Counted from the first letter of the stretch, positions 35,890 through 51,120 are shown. The stretch: DNA of 64,000 bases from Rhizoctonia solani (GCF_016906535.1 NC_057385.1:1240001-1304000), one strand, 5' to 3'. The notes: generated by a model not told the origin, from the sequence alone. Made by a program: numbers and translations.

Positions 35890-38316
35890 CTAGGTAATAT
35901 AGCGATATCCGCTCCAATCATCTCCTTTGTCTCTTTTGGCCTCTTCGACTGTGGAATACACTCCGTTCCGGCTTTCCACGGCCTTTTCGTCATTATGAAT
36001 ATCCCCGGTGATGACTTCGTCACGCTCCCCACGTTCCCGCTTCGCGTTTTCCCTACGAAGCAGGATGATAAACGCAAGAGACGTAATCCAGCCAATCACG
36101 ATGTACATGAGTACAATGCCGTGGCCAAGACTGTACCATGGTTTATCGCGTGCGCGGTACTAAAAGTGGCGGAATGAAGTCATTACAAGGTGGCGCGCGC
36201 ACGCAGGTGGGGTCCAACTTACGATATTTGAGCTTACTGCACCGTTCAAGTTTCCACTAGGGGGGCAACGAGTTGCATTTGAGTTGGTGATAGGAGACCA
36301 ATGTCATATAACTTACAAGCTGATAATCATCCCAAGAGCCACGCTCCGCTTGTACGATCCTTCGACGTTGTTGCTCATCCAGGCAATAGTATTGGCTAGT
36401 AAATTTCAGTATGGGTTTCTACCTAATAAGCGCCATAACTCACGAATTAGAGGATAAATACCACTTGCGGCAAGGTACACAGCAAAGTACGAAAGTGCCG
36501 GATTACGCGAGGCGATCAAAATAATATAACCTGCCAGCCCGATTGTAAAGAATATTCTATGGGACAGTATGATTAAAATAACGGCCTTCTGAGCCCGATG
36601 GAACTTACAAATTGAAGACACCGCGATTTCCTATTCTGTCGGCCATATACCCAACTCCAACGGTAAGTATACATGCCCATGCATATACAGGTACACTAAG
36701 TAAGTTTGCGGGCGTCGCCGTATATCCTGAAACATCCGCACCGTCAATTGACGTCAGTACCAAGGGAGGGATACCAGCTTACCGAGTTGATTGATTATAC
36801 TTGGCGTGAACAAGGAGAACTGGGATGAACGGGTTGAATTTTAAATTTACTACAACCAACTTCAAAGGGACTGACCGCATACAAAGGCGCGTCGCTTCCA
36901 GCGTAGCACAGCATTCCAAGCCATGTCTTCCAATCTTTCAAGGCCTGGAAAATATATCTACACATATACGTCAAGATAGAACCAAGACCGTTTAAAGGAA
37001 GAACAACGAACTTGGCCCTGAGCTTTTCACCTGCAGCGCTGAACTGGTCGTCCGACTGAAGCCGGCGCACGATAAAAGCGCCTGGGCGAGGAACGATTCA
37101 GTACGTGTGGGATATGTATACAGCAGCAAATGGTGCCCCCACACTTACGTTCTTCTTCAGTTAGGAACTTGGCTTCGTCCGGGAAGTCTTGGATGATCCA
37201 GAACGACGCGGCACCTGCTAGGACCGTGGCTAGACCCTGTCGGGGTAAATGCGAGTGAGCTGTGGGCGCTAGAAAACTAGGGTAATGCACGCAACTGCCT
37301 AACCTACCTCAAGTATGAAAATCCAGGCCTGGAGAATGAATTGATCGATGTAACGTCATTTAATCAGGTTCTAGTCGTGATGACCGGGACTCACCCATGC
37401 CGGTTTCCCACCAATTCCATCCATCTTGCTGATTGCTGCTGCCAGGAGTCCACCGAATGCACCACTAACCGTTGCTGCACTAAAGAATAGTGCTGCACGA
37501 ATACCGAACTCGGAGCCTATTTGCCTAGATGTTTAGTTGTCGGAGCTTAAGCGGTGGTATGACACATACGTTTGTACCAGCTAAAGGTCCGAGTCGGTAA
37601 ACATCAAACCGAGAAGCCCGCGAGCGATTCACATACCATGATAAATAGTAATTCACTCCTGGAAATAGGCCGGCTTCGAACGTTCCGAGCATCCATCTCA
37701 TTCCGAGTAAGCCACCATAATTATGCACGAGACCTTGGACAGTCTGGCCATGGTGACAATTAGCTCGTGTTCGAAGAGTTTACTCATCTCAAATGAAATT
37801 ACGACTTGCCATCATGACTCCCCAAAATAACATGAGCGCAGAAAGCCATATGGAGGGCCGTAGACGTTTGAGAAATATATTTGAAGGAACCTATGGACGC
37901 ATGTGGCCTATGATTAGTAATATTATGCGCGCGTGTATGAAGCCAAGTACTTGCCTCGAAGATGGAGTATGAAAAGAAGAAGATTGTCAATGCAATTAGG
38001 TATTGCTTATCGGTCAGCCCGAGGTCTTCCTCGAGGCTGTAAAGCTGGACGAATCATGTCACGGCAAGTTTTAATACAGTGCTGGTAGTCTACCAACCTT
38101 GGCGTTTCCAATGCTCGTTCGGTCCAGAAAACTCAGCAAGTATAGTAGACTAAGCCAAGGGATCAAACGCATGTCAACTTTCCGCAGTAATTTCTTTTCG
38201 TCAATCTGAGATGTGTCGACGTCAGCATGATAAGTGGGAGTGTCGATTACCGAGTTGGGGCTGGACTCTATGTGCGATGGTTGGCCTTTGCCAACGTCTT
38301 CAGTAGAGAGAGACAT
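35890..38316 (-). CDS. MFS transporter, allantoate permease-like (anion:cation symporter family)
   Basis: Major facilitator of the Dal5/Tna1 type, which import small organic acids, vitamins or amides across the plasma membrane. The ATG at 38316 gives a hydrophilic N-terminus, then DEKKLLRKVDMRLIPWLSLL and YLLSFLDRTSIGNAK (helix 1, typical of the family). Next come LTDKQYLIALTIFFFSYSIFE, GMRWMLGTFEAGLFPGVNYY and LSWYV. Further helices are spread over many short exons, including FWIIQDFPDEAKFLTEEER, a loop motif found in this group. The last exon has IVIGWITSLAFIILLRREN and an acidic/basic tail; the stop is TAA 35890-35892. It is divergently arranged with the flavodehydrogenase at 38773. Confidence 0.85.
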
Positions 38317-41087
<2,771 letters not shown>

Positions 41088-41329
41088 GTTATAGGCACGC
41101 CGGGCATTTTTCAGATACTGTACCTCTTATCCATGTGAAATCACCATTGATTCGAAAATGTAAATAATCGATCGACTTTGTCTCGATGGTGATGGCCGGA
41201 GTGGGCTCTGGATCGCGATCCCTAGCGCGAATCGTCTGGACTGCACGCGAGATTAAATAGAACGAGGCCAAGAATGACACCATAAGTATAGGCTGCGTAA
41301 TTCCCCCGATCTCTATTCCCACCGTCACC

Positions 41330-43765
41330 ATGGTCAGTTGGGCTGAACGTCCTCTCCCCAAGTTTTGGCGTTTGCTAATAGCCCAAATCCAGTCTGAACA
41401 ACTCCTGAAGACAGCATCAACGCATAATGCTTCCCTTGTAGGAATGATTGATTCCGCTTTTGGAAGGGTAATGGACGTCGTCGCCAGCGTTGGTTGGACC
41501 CCCCTGGCCAGACTTGCAGAGAGCGGTGTTGTTGCGTGAGCATGGAGTGCTTCCTAGACTCTCGGCAGGTTCTAAGATACCAAATTTCCAGGCTTATGCA
41601 GAAAATTACTGTCGGACACTTGCGTGTCCTTACAGAGTCACACATCTACAATTTCCCCCCTCATGGAAGTGAGGGTATCCAAGATGGACCCAGCGCTGAA
41701 CTTCGTGTGGTGAAAGATTCATTCTGGATAAGGTAAATAGCCGAATGATGGTATCTAATTTAGGATTAACCGGTTGTAGGCTTGTCACTATGTCGGACCT
41801 CGGATTTGCCGAGGCATTCATGTACGGAGACGTTGAATGCGACGACTTGGTGACTTTATTCAAGGTGAGCTTTATGTTGCTACAGAATCCCGGTGTATAA
41901 ATTTACACAGTCAACAGATTTTCCTGCTTAACCGAGAAAATCTCGTCGAAATGAAGTCTGCGATTGCAAGTCTGTTGTTTACACTTCCCCAAAGGCTCAC
42001 TAGCATTCGATTCCTTAATACATTGAGCAATTCGAGAAGTAATATCAGTGCTCATTACGATATCAGTAACCAGTATGTATTGTGATTTAAGCACAGAACT
42101 TCTATTCCCATTCCCATTACACCTACTAATATTCCTGATTTTCAATCTGTCCGCCAAAACGCGTACTAACGTCTTTTCCTGTTGCTGCAGAATGTTCGAA
42201 GCATTTTTATCGCGCGACATGACCTACTCTTGCGCTATATTCCCGACTCTCGATGCAGACATGGCCATTGTAGAAAAGGGCGAACGGCTACTCGAGAACG
42301 GTGTCGTAGTCAAGGGCCTCGGAAATGGAGATTTCCATGGCATTGGCGTAGACACAGACATTCCCACCAATAAACTGACCCTTCCCGATGAAGAGGATCA
42401 ACTTTATCAAGCCCAAATGATCAAGTTGGAACATCTCGTGAAGAAACTTAAGATTCCTGAAACCTCTGGTGAGAATTTTTGAATCTAACTCTAGTTTATA
42501 TGACTCGATTGTTCCTGTAGACAAAGTTATTCGCATCCTGGAGATTGGATCCGGTTGGGGTGCATTAGCCATCTTACTGACCCAAAAGTATCCGTTTGTT
42601 GAGGTTGACAGCCTAACTTTGAGCTCCGAACAGGTAGGTACCTTATCTGACTTGAAATAATAACTACTTATGCTGAAATTACATTTTTACAAAGAAATCT
42701 CTTGCCGAAGAGAGGATTCGCGCTGCTGGAGTGGAGTCGAGGGTGAGAATCTGGTTGATGGATTACCGGTAAGTCGGTAAGAAACCAGTCCTGGTCTGTC
42801 CCCTGATACGCATATATATGCATAGCTGTGTCCCCGAATCATGGTCCGGTATCTTCGATCGGTTCGTGAGCATCGAGATGATTGAGGCCGTTGGTCGTGA
42901 ATTCTTGAAGGAGTACTGGGCCATCGTCGAGAGATGCATGAAACCAGAGAATTCGGTTGGCGTCGTCCAGGTGATCACGATTCCCGAGCCGCGTGAGTAT
43001 ATATTTGGTACTTGCTCAAGCGAATGCTGACAAAGGCGTGGGGGTGCAGGATACGAACGGTATATTCGCGAGATTGATTTCATTCGGAAATGGGTAAGTA
43101 AGGTTGGTTGCGAATGGCGGTTGCATATCTAAATGCATTAATGGCCTCGAATCACTACACACATATGTATAGAGTGAGTGTGGATAATATACGGTTGCTG
43201 AGCTTGGCTGATAGTAGAATTCCTGGGGAAGTTTTTCCGGGTGGCCATTTGCCTACTGTAACAGCACTCGTCGATACCCTTGCTCAAGGCGGCAAGAACA
43301 AACTTATTATAGATAGTATATCCAATATTGGGCCTCATTATGCGAGAACTTTGAGAGAGTGGAGAAGACGTTTCCTAGCTAGGTAAATGTTAGATTCTTG
43401 ATTCGGCTGCTTCTATAATTGAGCTAATTGTGCTCAAAGATTCGACTCGGACATTATACCCTCATTAAAACGGGAATACCCGGATGTGTTTGATGAATCT
43501 CCTCGAGGACGGCAGGAGATCGAAGTATTCAAACGCAAATGGGTGTATTATTAGTGAGTTGGTTGCCTTCAACGGGTATATGAAGCTGATAGTGGGCTGC
43601 AAGTTGCTACTGCGAAGTTGGTTTTACTACCCGAACCCTTGGCGGTAAGTTTATTGACTGAATATTACAACATTTATGAATTTCATCCTTGATTTCTATA
43701 CAGATCACATCATCACGTTTGTGCGTGAGGGTTTCGAGGGGTATGGTTGTGATGTTAGTCTGTAG
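41330..43765 (+). CDS. Cyclopropane-fatty-acyl-phospholipid synthase-like SAM methyltransferase
   Basis: Family of SAM enzymes that add a methyl(ene) group to membrane lipid acyl chains (bacterial CFA synthase; fungal relatives include sphingolipid C9-methyltransferase). The ATG at 41330 gives MVSWAERPLPKFWRLLI. The chain continues with ITVGHLRVLTESHIYNFPP, MSDLGFAEAFMYGDVECDD, SNISAHYDISNQ then MFEAFLSRDMTYSCAIF (family hallmark), the SAM loop RILEIGSGWGALAILLTQKY, LTLSSEQ, FDRFVSIEMIEAVGREF, YERYIREIDFIRKW, and IFPGGHLPTVTAL. A C-terminal part reads HIITFVREGFEGYGCDVSL. The stop is TAG 43763-43765. About eleven exons. No membrane helix at the N-terminus is evident, which favours CFA-type over the C9-methyltransferase. 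Substrate not determined. Confidence 0.88.
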
Positions 43766-44343
43766 TGGGGTAGTGTTCGTTCCTTGACCAAGGTCGGTGT
43801 AGAGATAAGTTGTATGAGTATATGAGCGGGAAATAAAATTGCTGTACCGCACTCGTGTCCCAGGAACAGGATGGGATGTTGCCCACCAGAATCATTTCGC
43901 GAGGAACACGTGCGTATGTCAACATCCATAGTTGGGGCCGAAGGCTCCGATGACCGCTTGGACCCAACTGTGACTTGTGCGTTTTCGCTCCTGGCAAACC
44001 AAGCCTGACATAGATGGCGTTCCTTCTTGACTGGAAGATACAAGTACGTGAAAGCGTGATAGGCAAGGATAGAAAATGACATAATCTGTGATATATAAGC
44101 AGTTCTAGATTCGATCGAGGTGACATCGAAGTCGAGCACGTCAGGGTCCCGGTAGTTGCCAAGGTTTCAACTCTTGAAATAGTGCATATTAAACCCTTCA
44201 AGTCGTGTTTTTGACAACGCGTCTACAAACACTGCCGAGACAATAAAAGGTGGGCTTGTGTAGCCGTCGGCTGTCTAACCTGATTGCAGTCTCTCCTTCG
44301 ACCCCTCTTTTCCCATCCCATTCTTTATTTTCAGTCTTCTGCC
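43766..44343. other. Intergenic, upstream of the RlpA-like gene
   Basis: Overlapping minus-strand ORFs (43705-44201) lack any domain or linked exons and look incidental. CT-rich DNA precedes the ATG at 44344. Confidence 0.45.
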
Positions 44344-44976
44344 ATGAAGGGATTCTTTGCTGTCGCAGCTCTTACAGTGTCCTCCGCCCTTGGAGGCGCC
44401 TCTGCTAGCTCCTACCACGAGAAGCGTATTGATCATTATGGACAAGTAAGCAAAAGGTTCAGGAGTGCACAGTTGCTTAGTTGCTGAAGGCCTGTTTGTT
44501 AGGCAACTTGGTTCAACCCAGTGAGCGGTTAGTAGTCATCCTTACATGCAGCAGTAAACGCCGTGTCCTAATCATCTCATTAGGAAATGACGGATGTGGA
44601 TACCAAGTCCCGTCAGGTGTACCTGCTGTACATGTTTCCCCCACTTATTGGAGAAACGGCCAGAACTGTGGACAGGTATGCTTGATTCAGCGCCTAGGAC
44701 CTGAACACCGCCTTACATCAACTCTAGTGGGTTCAACTTAATATCAACGGGAAGCAGTCATACGGCGTTGTGACTGGCGAGTGCAAGACATGCCAAGCAG
44801 AGAATATTGGTAAGGGATTTCCGGGACCAGCGATTGCTATTTGCTCATCTTAATATACAGATACATCCCCCAACCTATTCAGTGACTTCGGACACACAGA
44901 CATTGGTATTCTCACTTGCAAATGGAAGTTCATGAAGAAGGACTGGGAGCCCAAAGAGCTCCCGGAGTGCGAGTAA
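44344..44976 (+). CDS. Small secreted RlpA-like double-psi beta-barrel protein
   Basis: The signal peptide (MKGFFAVAALTVSSALGGASA) is followed by a short basic segment and one DPBB domain of the RlpA/expansin/cerato-platanin-like superfamily. Exons give RIDHYGQ, ATWFNP, GNDGCGYQVPSG, VSPTYWRNGQNCGQ, WVQLNINGKQSYGVVTGECK, DTSPNLFSDFGHTDIGI and ITCKWKF-like LTCKWKFMKKD. The family Asp of the DPBB site is seen in FGHTDIGI, and Cys pairs could form disulfides. The stop is TAA 44974-44976. Such proteins are common among basidiomycete small secreted proteins, some of them proposed effectors at the plant interface. That role is inferred here. One exon (ATWFNP...) is about 25 nt. Confidence 0.82.
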
Positions 44977-45371
44977 TTATTTGTTCACTCGGGGAAGCTT
45001 GTTCTGCCTCTGTCTCGGTCCAGTCCCAGTCGACCATACACGCCCATCAATTGTCACTATATACTATTCGTAATACATTTTCTGACTCTCTATCCGGTAA
45101 CCCCTGAGCGTAGCTGAGGCATCGTACTCAACCACCTGTTGCTCGCGCCCATCCTTCGTACAAAACTTGCCACCATCGACTCCAAATCAGTATAGTTTGA
45201 ACTTGTCCATCAACTAGTAAGTTGGTATTTCACTTCATGCTGTGTGCTTGCAAACAATGGCGTACCAGTCAATCAATCTTCTAAACTCAGAAGATTGATG
45301 TGCTCCCAACAGTCCATATGGTGGCTATAGGACTGCTCACCAAGTAACCCGCCCATTATCTCGTCCACCCC
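44977..45371. other. Intergenic, nothing recognised
   Basis: No ORF with support. It lies between the RlpA-like gene and the frame-broken gene at 45372. Confidence 0.5.
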
Positions 45372-48300
45372 ATGTCGGCTACCCCAATGCAAGTTCCGCT
45401 TATTCCCTTTCTCACTCTACAATCTCTGCTTTTCTCGGGGGTGCCGCACGCATGGCCATTAGAGATGTTCTGTGCGCAGGTTCTCGAAATTCCCGAGTTA
45501 TCTGAAGCACCTGTCCGAGTAGTATGGTGTCATCGACACGGAGTCCATGATTTTATCTTGATCAATTGCGACGTTGCTACCCCAGCTCACGACACTGTTC
45601 CATTGTGGCTCCGAATCGAACGTCGTCCAGATGCTCGGGGTTGGCGTTCTCCTCAATAAACCTAAACCGGCCATGGACACCGTCAAAGCCAGCACAAACG
45701 TAGAGACATTGCGTGAACAGTGCGAACCTCGTGATTCTTTCCTGTACAACCACAACGAGAGCCGCCCGAAATACTCAAGCTCAAGAACATCGCTGAAATG
45801 TGCCGATACTACACCGGGCATTCGGGCGAATACTCGCTTCTCGGAGCCAATTGTCGTTGGGTTTGCTACGTTTTTACTCGAATGCTTACGGGAATCCCGC
45901 CCATGCTACGGAGGTACCTGGCTTCCGTCTGGAACCGATCGGCCCACAGCAGATGTTCGTGCCGCTCAGCTCGCGAAATCCCATTACTTGAAGGACAAAC
46001 ATTCTGCTTGTTGCGGAAGACAATATTTAGTTTATCCGAATTTGGGATCTCTGGCCAAGACCACTATGGGTTGGACTTCGATTGCCATAGCCAACTCTAG
46101 CCAAACCATCAGCAATCAAAGCCCGCAATGTAGTGAGTTATGACCCAATGCCCGATAAAGTTCTCACTCACGTAACTTGAGCAGCAGAACAAGACGTCTT
46201 ATATCGCACTCGTTCTTTGCCCGAGTCGGTCGTGCCACCTGCCACATTCAATCTGACCACTAACAGTGGCAGCGATCTGGTACTGGAATTGGCCTCGTAA
46301 CTTCCCTTCGAGAAAATTCCCCTGGTGCCACAGTGTCTAAAAATTCAGCTCTCTCAAACTCAACCCCATCGCGGTCAGAACCTGGGACGCAGAATCCAAT
46401 AGATCGCAATGCCACCCAGATCCCTCAGCCATTGTCCGCATCTAACAATATTGCTAATCCGCCAGAGCATCAGCACACTACGACGCCGCCTGCCAAGAAT
46501 GTTGTTTCGCAGTCCAGCGGAGATGTATCCGTCACTTCTCATTGCTCAGGTTGTCAATGTGCAGGTCATGCGCACTCTCAAATCATGTCTAGCACACCTC
46601 AAAATGGTCCAGAGCCACATTCATCCATACCTGATTCGAAGGCAGGCAACGCCTTGGACTTGAGTTCACGGGTTTCTTCCATGAATATAGGGTCGGACAC
46701 ATCTGCCCTGCGAGCTGGGTATGGACAATCTACAACTGATGAGTGTACCTCAGCTACAAGGGGCCGAGTAGTACCAACGCACCGACCATCCCTCGATGCT
46801 CAGGTTGTGGCTCTCAAGGGAGCATATCTTCTCATCCACTACCACCACCCAGTATATCAGGCCCAGCGGTGCCAGGTCCAGTTCGGAATTCGTTTCATTC
46901 TGTGCACTCGATGCCATCAGAACGCATACACCCTGGCATTCATCAACGTGCTGTTCAATATGCCACCAGTCCAAATCCAACACAACGTAATGGTGAAGTA
47001 TCGATGAATGCTCAGTGTTCCAGTCGACACGCACAATGCTCACCTCGCGCTGATCTTCGTAATAATTCATCATCTTCACCTGCCCCTCGTATGGCGAGAA
47101 TTCCTGATGGCGCTAATCGCTTCGACACACGGTCAACACTACCCTCAACATCCATGCTCTACTTCCGTACTCTCATCGGCGAATGGTCCTACGTGCTGCA
47201 CTGTACATCAGCACAGAGCATCATCGTCAATCAGTGGCTGTACTAGCCATGATCACCAGGATATGGTGGACGCTCGGGAATGTCATCATATTCATAACTG
47301 CTCACCAACGGTCGTCTCTGCCCCATCGCGCCCAGTATCTCGCAACCATCCCTCGTATATTAGGGCCCCTTCACATTCATCTCGTGAAGTGCCCCCTACG
47401 CCTACTCATCACGTCGCCCAAGGAAGCTATCAAGGTTATATCTTCTCTAACTCGCGAAATAATACAGGAGATTCTCAATTGACTTCTGGAAGCTACTCGC
47501 GCGGCCCTAATCCTCCGTTTCCGCGAAACTCAGCGAACAGAAGTAGCACCAGTACTCCAAGCACCTCACACTCATCCGCACGCTTTGCCTTTGCCTCTAG
47601 AGTGCAATGCCAACATACTGGGAGATCACTACCGCTCTGCCCCTCCTACGGGTAGTCTGTACAATATCCCCGAAGGCCCTTCACAAGTAGGGCTCAATGA
47701 TAATTGGGATGCTTCGAGCGAGTCATGGGTCCCCATAAATGAACCTATGGATATCAATATCTCCGCTCAGTATGGGGTCCAACCTGCGCTTTCCAATCCT
47801 GTGCAACCATCACCTTTGCCAAATCCACTGCTCACACAAACTTTGGCTACACGCTTACTCAACGTCCTGGGCCACTTTCCAAGAGTCGTATATGCCAAAC
47901 GAAGTACCCGTGAATTCGCACCCGTGGTTGGAACAACCCACAAGACGACGGTGGACTCAAGAAGTATGGGCTAGTCAAGGACTTGGTCTGCCTATGCGCA
48001 CAGACTCTCCCGCGCCTATAGAACACAACCAGACCGAGGGCATATTCACTGGTGAGTAATATACATTTATTGGCGTTTTCTGATAAAGTTGAATGTTTTA
48101 ATAAATCATTGTAGGCACCGGTATCACCTGGTGTACCAATGCCAGACCATCATAACTATACTCAATTTGGGATATTGGCAACTCAGTTCCTGAACCAGAT
48201 CCCTCGATCCCGCTGGCTGTTGGGCATATTGCGTGAAATCTGGGACACACAATCTGTAATTAGACTCTGTTTCCGAGGGTTTGGGTTACTCTATTCTTCG

Positions 48301-48405
48301 TTAATATTTGGATTCATGCTTTTTTTTTTTACAAACACTGCCGTATGTCATTACGTGACCCGACGTACTGCCAATGCCTCAATCGTTCATTATAAGCTTT
48401 GTTAA
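45372..48405 (+). pseudogene. Unfamiliar long gene, coding signal switches frame several times
   Basis: A start at 45372 (MSATPMQVPLIPFLTLQSLL) leads into a globular region with SGVPHAWPLEMFC, VWCHRHGVHDFILINCD and VPLWLRIERRPDARG. This hops frame to KPAMDTVKAST, then EILKLKNIAEMCRYYTGH and LLGANCRWVCYVFTRML, then GGTWLPSGTDRPTADVRA and KDKHSACCGR. After an intron (~46136-46185) a long Ser/Pro/His-rich segment follows, with CxxC-like bits (SHCSGCQCAGHAHS; RCSGCG), again across three frames. It may end in a region with a hydrophobic helix (LLYSSLIFGFMLFFF) at 48405. Most frame changes fall at G or C runs (for example GGGG at 45639-45642 and 46760-46763, GGG at 47619-47621). It may therefore be an intact gene with sequencing errors rather than a true pseudogene. 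Function unknown. Confidence 0.5.
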
Positions 48406-48462
48406 TTCCATGAAGTTTCGCTTATTCCATAAGATTGGCATAGACCAAGCAATTAGCACTTA

Positions 48463-49533
48463 TTAATTAGATGGTAACTCCTTTCCGGCATTGGGTTCTC
48501 TCCTCAGGCACCACATAACGAAGTCGCCATGCGTGGAGGGAAACTCCTTCTTTGATTTGACCTGAAACCCGAAGCTGCCATAAAACAACATCTGATAATT
48601 ATAAGAATTGAGTATATGTAAGTTTCTGCTATTCGGATGGAAGGGATGGCCTATAACTCACATTGGCTTCATTGGCGGTTTCCACACAAGACGCAATTCC
48701 CTGCGCGTCGATCTACACGTAACTGAGTTGAATATAAAACCATCGCCATAGATGAAGCACATACTTGAGGCAGCATATAATCAATTAGAGCCCTTCCCAC
48801 TCCCCTTCTGTGGAAATTAGGGTGAACTCCGAGTACTTGCAAGTGAAACAGCCCTTTCTTAACCCCTTCACCAAGCCCGTCCAAGGTGAGTTGACTATAG
48901 CGTGGGAGCATCTACTGGGTCACAATCAGGGACAGTTAGAACGAAAGAACAAGAATATGAACATCAATTGACATACCACTTCCTTCCACCACTGACGGGT
49001 TTCGGATCCAGTTTATTCGAAAAATGTGTCCAATATACCAGTTGCTCAGGGTCATTTCTGATTTGACAATATGAGTGGACACGATTAGAAGGTAGACAAT
49101 TTAGATATACTCGTCAAGAAATTGCTTTCCTGGTCCATACCAGATAGCAATCCCAGCTAGGCGTTCAACTCCCTCGATGTCAATAAAGGCGCCAAACACA
49201 CGTCCAGCGCCCATAAGTGCTGTCTGAAGTTCTACCCTATGGAAATCGTTGTGTATTTCGGGATTTTTCTCGTATGTATATCCCACCGCAGGGAAGGTCA
49301 TAGGATCTGGATCAGAGGGTTCTACCACATCTGGGATGAGTTATATCCTGATTCGTGGCGATTTTCACTTACTCGAAAATGCTAAACTAAGCAAATTTAT
49401 CATTTCTTCAAGGCAGGTATCTATGGCGGGCTTGTTATGAACATCAACGTATGTGCATATTTTTCAAAGTAAACTTGCCAAAGTCCGGTATATCTTTTGT
49501 GATTTCAGTTACTACGGGAGACGCTTTGAACAT
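48463..49533 (-). CDS. GNAT-family N-acetyltransferase, tandem copy A
   Basis: The ATG at 49533 (MFKASPVVTEITKDIPDFGK) is followed by an apparent frame break at the A-run 49471-49473. One extra base would continue in frame as YFEKICTYVDVHNK and IDTCLEEMINLLSLAFSS. The next exon reads GAGRVFGAFIDIEGVERLAG (family N-domain) and IAIWYGPGKQFLDE. The acetyl-CoA region reads LFHLQVLGVHPNFHRRGVGR, with the classical (Q/R)xxGxG/A loop as RRGVGRA, and the C-terminal strand is MLFYGSFGFQVKSKKEF. The stop is TAA 48463-48465. It is about half identical by eye to copy B over aligned exons. Acceptor substrate is unknown. Confidence 0.75.
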
Positions 49534-49879
49534 ATTGGAGACGCCCTGATTTAATTTAAACGAAATTTATGCCAGGAGAACTATGGAGGTTGAGTTACCT
49601 GCAATTGGGTTTTAACGGCCAGTGTAAGAAGATGATAACGGCAGATGACTCACTGGTTAGTCAATTTGCATATACTTGCTCGAGGGCTTAATTGCTTCAC
49701 ACGTTGGTACATAACGACCACTGCGTAACGCCAGATTCTCTGTAGGTGACTATTTAATCAAAATGCGATTGGCATGAGGGAGAAATTAAACAAGTGCAAT
49801 GGACGCATGTGATCAAAATGGAAGGTTTTGTTCTCTGGTAGTTGAGATCTGACAAGGTTTACGCGCTCTACGTGACAAA
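49534..49879. other. Intergenic between the two GNAT copies
   Basis: 346 bp with no coding signal. It holds the promoter of copy A and the 3' end of copy B. Confidence 0.5.
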
Positions 49880-50933
49880 TCAAGCTCCTTCACACTTGTC
49901 GCAACTGGGATCCCTATAGAGACACCGCATGGTGAGATCCCCATATGGAGATGGTATTGTTCTATTAGCCTTGACCTCATAGCCCAACCCTGTATAAAAT
50001 AACAACTATGAGTATTTGTTAGCATATATTGCTCTTTTAATCAACACGATTCTTACGTTTGATTCTTTTGAAGTCTCAACGCACGAAGCGATTCCTCGAG
50101 AGTCGCTCTGATAGAACATACCATATGCATAGAATTAAATCTTGGCCCGGAAATATGCTTACTTGTGCTAACATATGCTTGACCATGGCCTTGCCAATGC
50201 CTTTTTGGAATTCAGGGTGAGTGCCGATCACTTGAAGATGAAGCAGGTTTTTCTTAGCTCCATCACCAAGGCCCTCGCGACTGAGGTTGTAGCAAGGTAG
50301 CATCTATCAATACATCAACCATTTTGGAGCTTAACAAGTCTGAATAACCTTATTTCGATGTGGATGATGGGCTTACCACTTCGTCCCACCATTGTCGTAT
50401 TTTGGGATCTACTTTCCGAGTAAAGACGTCCAGTGGTTTAGTTGCTCGTTACTATGAGACAAAGCTGAACCTATCCAAGATTACCTTACGAGGGCAACGG
50501 CAGGACTCACTCATCAAGGAATTGATTCCCAGGCTCGTACCAAATAGACACTCCTGCCAAACGTTCATGACCATCCGTGTTAACAAATGCTCCCAGTACA
50601 CGTCCAGCACCTGTCAGGGCCGCATAGAGCTGGGCTCTATTAAAGTCATTGTGAAGTTCAGGGTTATTCTCATACTCTACCCCCAGAGCAGGAAGGGTTA
50701 GAGGATCTATATAACACCCATCAACTTTCGATACGCATAGAGTCGTATCAAGCTTTTTGCCTGGACTTACTAGATGCAAATGCGATACTAATCAAGCCGG
50801 TCATTTCCTCCAGGTAGGTATCTGACTTAGTCTTTTCATAAGCCTTGAGTTCTATTAGTTTATTTATAAAGTACTCGCCAAAACCGGGTGTGCTTTTAGT
50901 GATTTCAACGATATTCATTGATGGCACCAGCAT
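49880..50933 (-). CDS. GNAT-family N-acetyltransferase, tandem copy B
   Basis: Paralogue of the adjacent gene in the same orientation. The start at 50933 (MLVPSMNIVEITKS) was chosen because it aligns with the copy A start; an ATG 21 nt upstream is also in frame. Exons give FGEYFINKLIELKAYEKTKS, YLEEMTGLISIAFASS, GAGRVLGAFVNTDGHERLAG, VSIWYEPGNQFLDE, LLHLQVIGTHPEFQKGIGKA, MVKHMLAQ and GYEVKANRTIPSPYGDLTMR. The stop is TGA 49880-49882. The acetyl-CoA loop reads FQKGIGKA, one residue shorter than copy A (FHRRGVGRA), an in-frame loss in the pyrophosphate-binding turn. The LINE lies 190 bp upstream. Confidence 0.75.
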
Positions 50934-51108
50934 ACTGTGAACGATGCACTTCAAGGGTCGCTTATAGAAACCTCATTCGTCTCAGGCACTGTTAAGACGA
51001 TTATAGTAGTAAGAATCGGCACCTTTATAAATCTTGTAGTATGTATGCTTGTTCGAGATGAATACGAACCAGGCAACTACGTGGATATTGGAGTGCATTA
51101 CTAAATTA

Positions 51109-51120
51109 TCACGTGATTAT

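Noticed and set aside
41089..41361. Minus-strand 90-codon ORF with a hydrophobic helix
   Set aside because: It overlaps the start of the CFA-synthase-like gene and the short gap after the GMC gene, with no start context or homology. Probably incidental.
43705..44201. Two long overlapping minus-strand ORFs
   Set aside because: They lie over the 3' end of the CFA-like gene and the RlpA promoter; no domain, and two frames are open equally.
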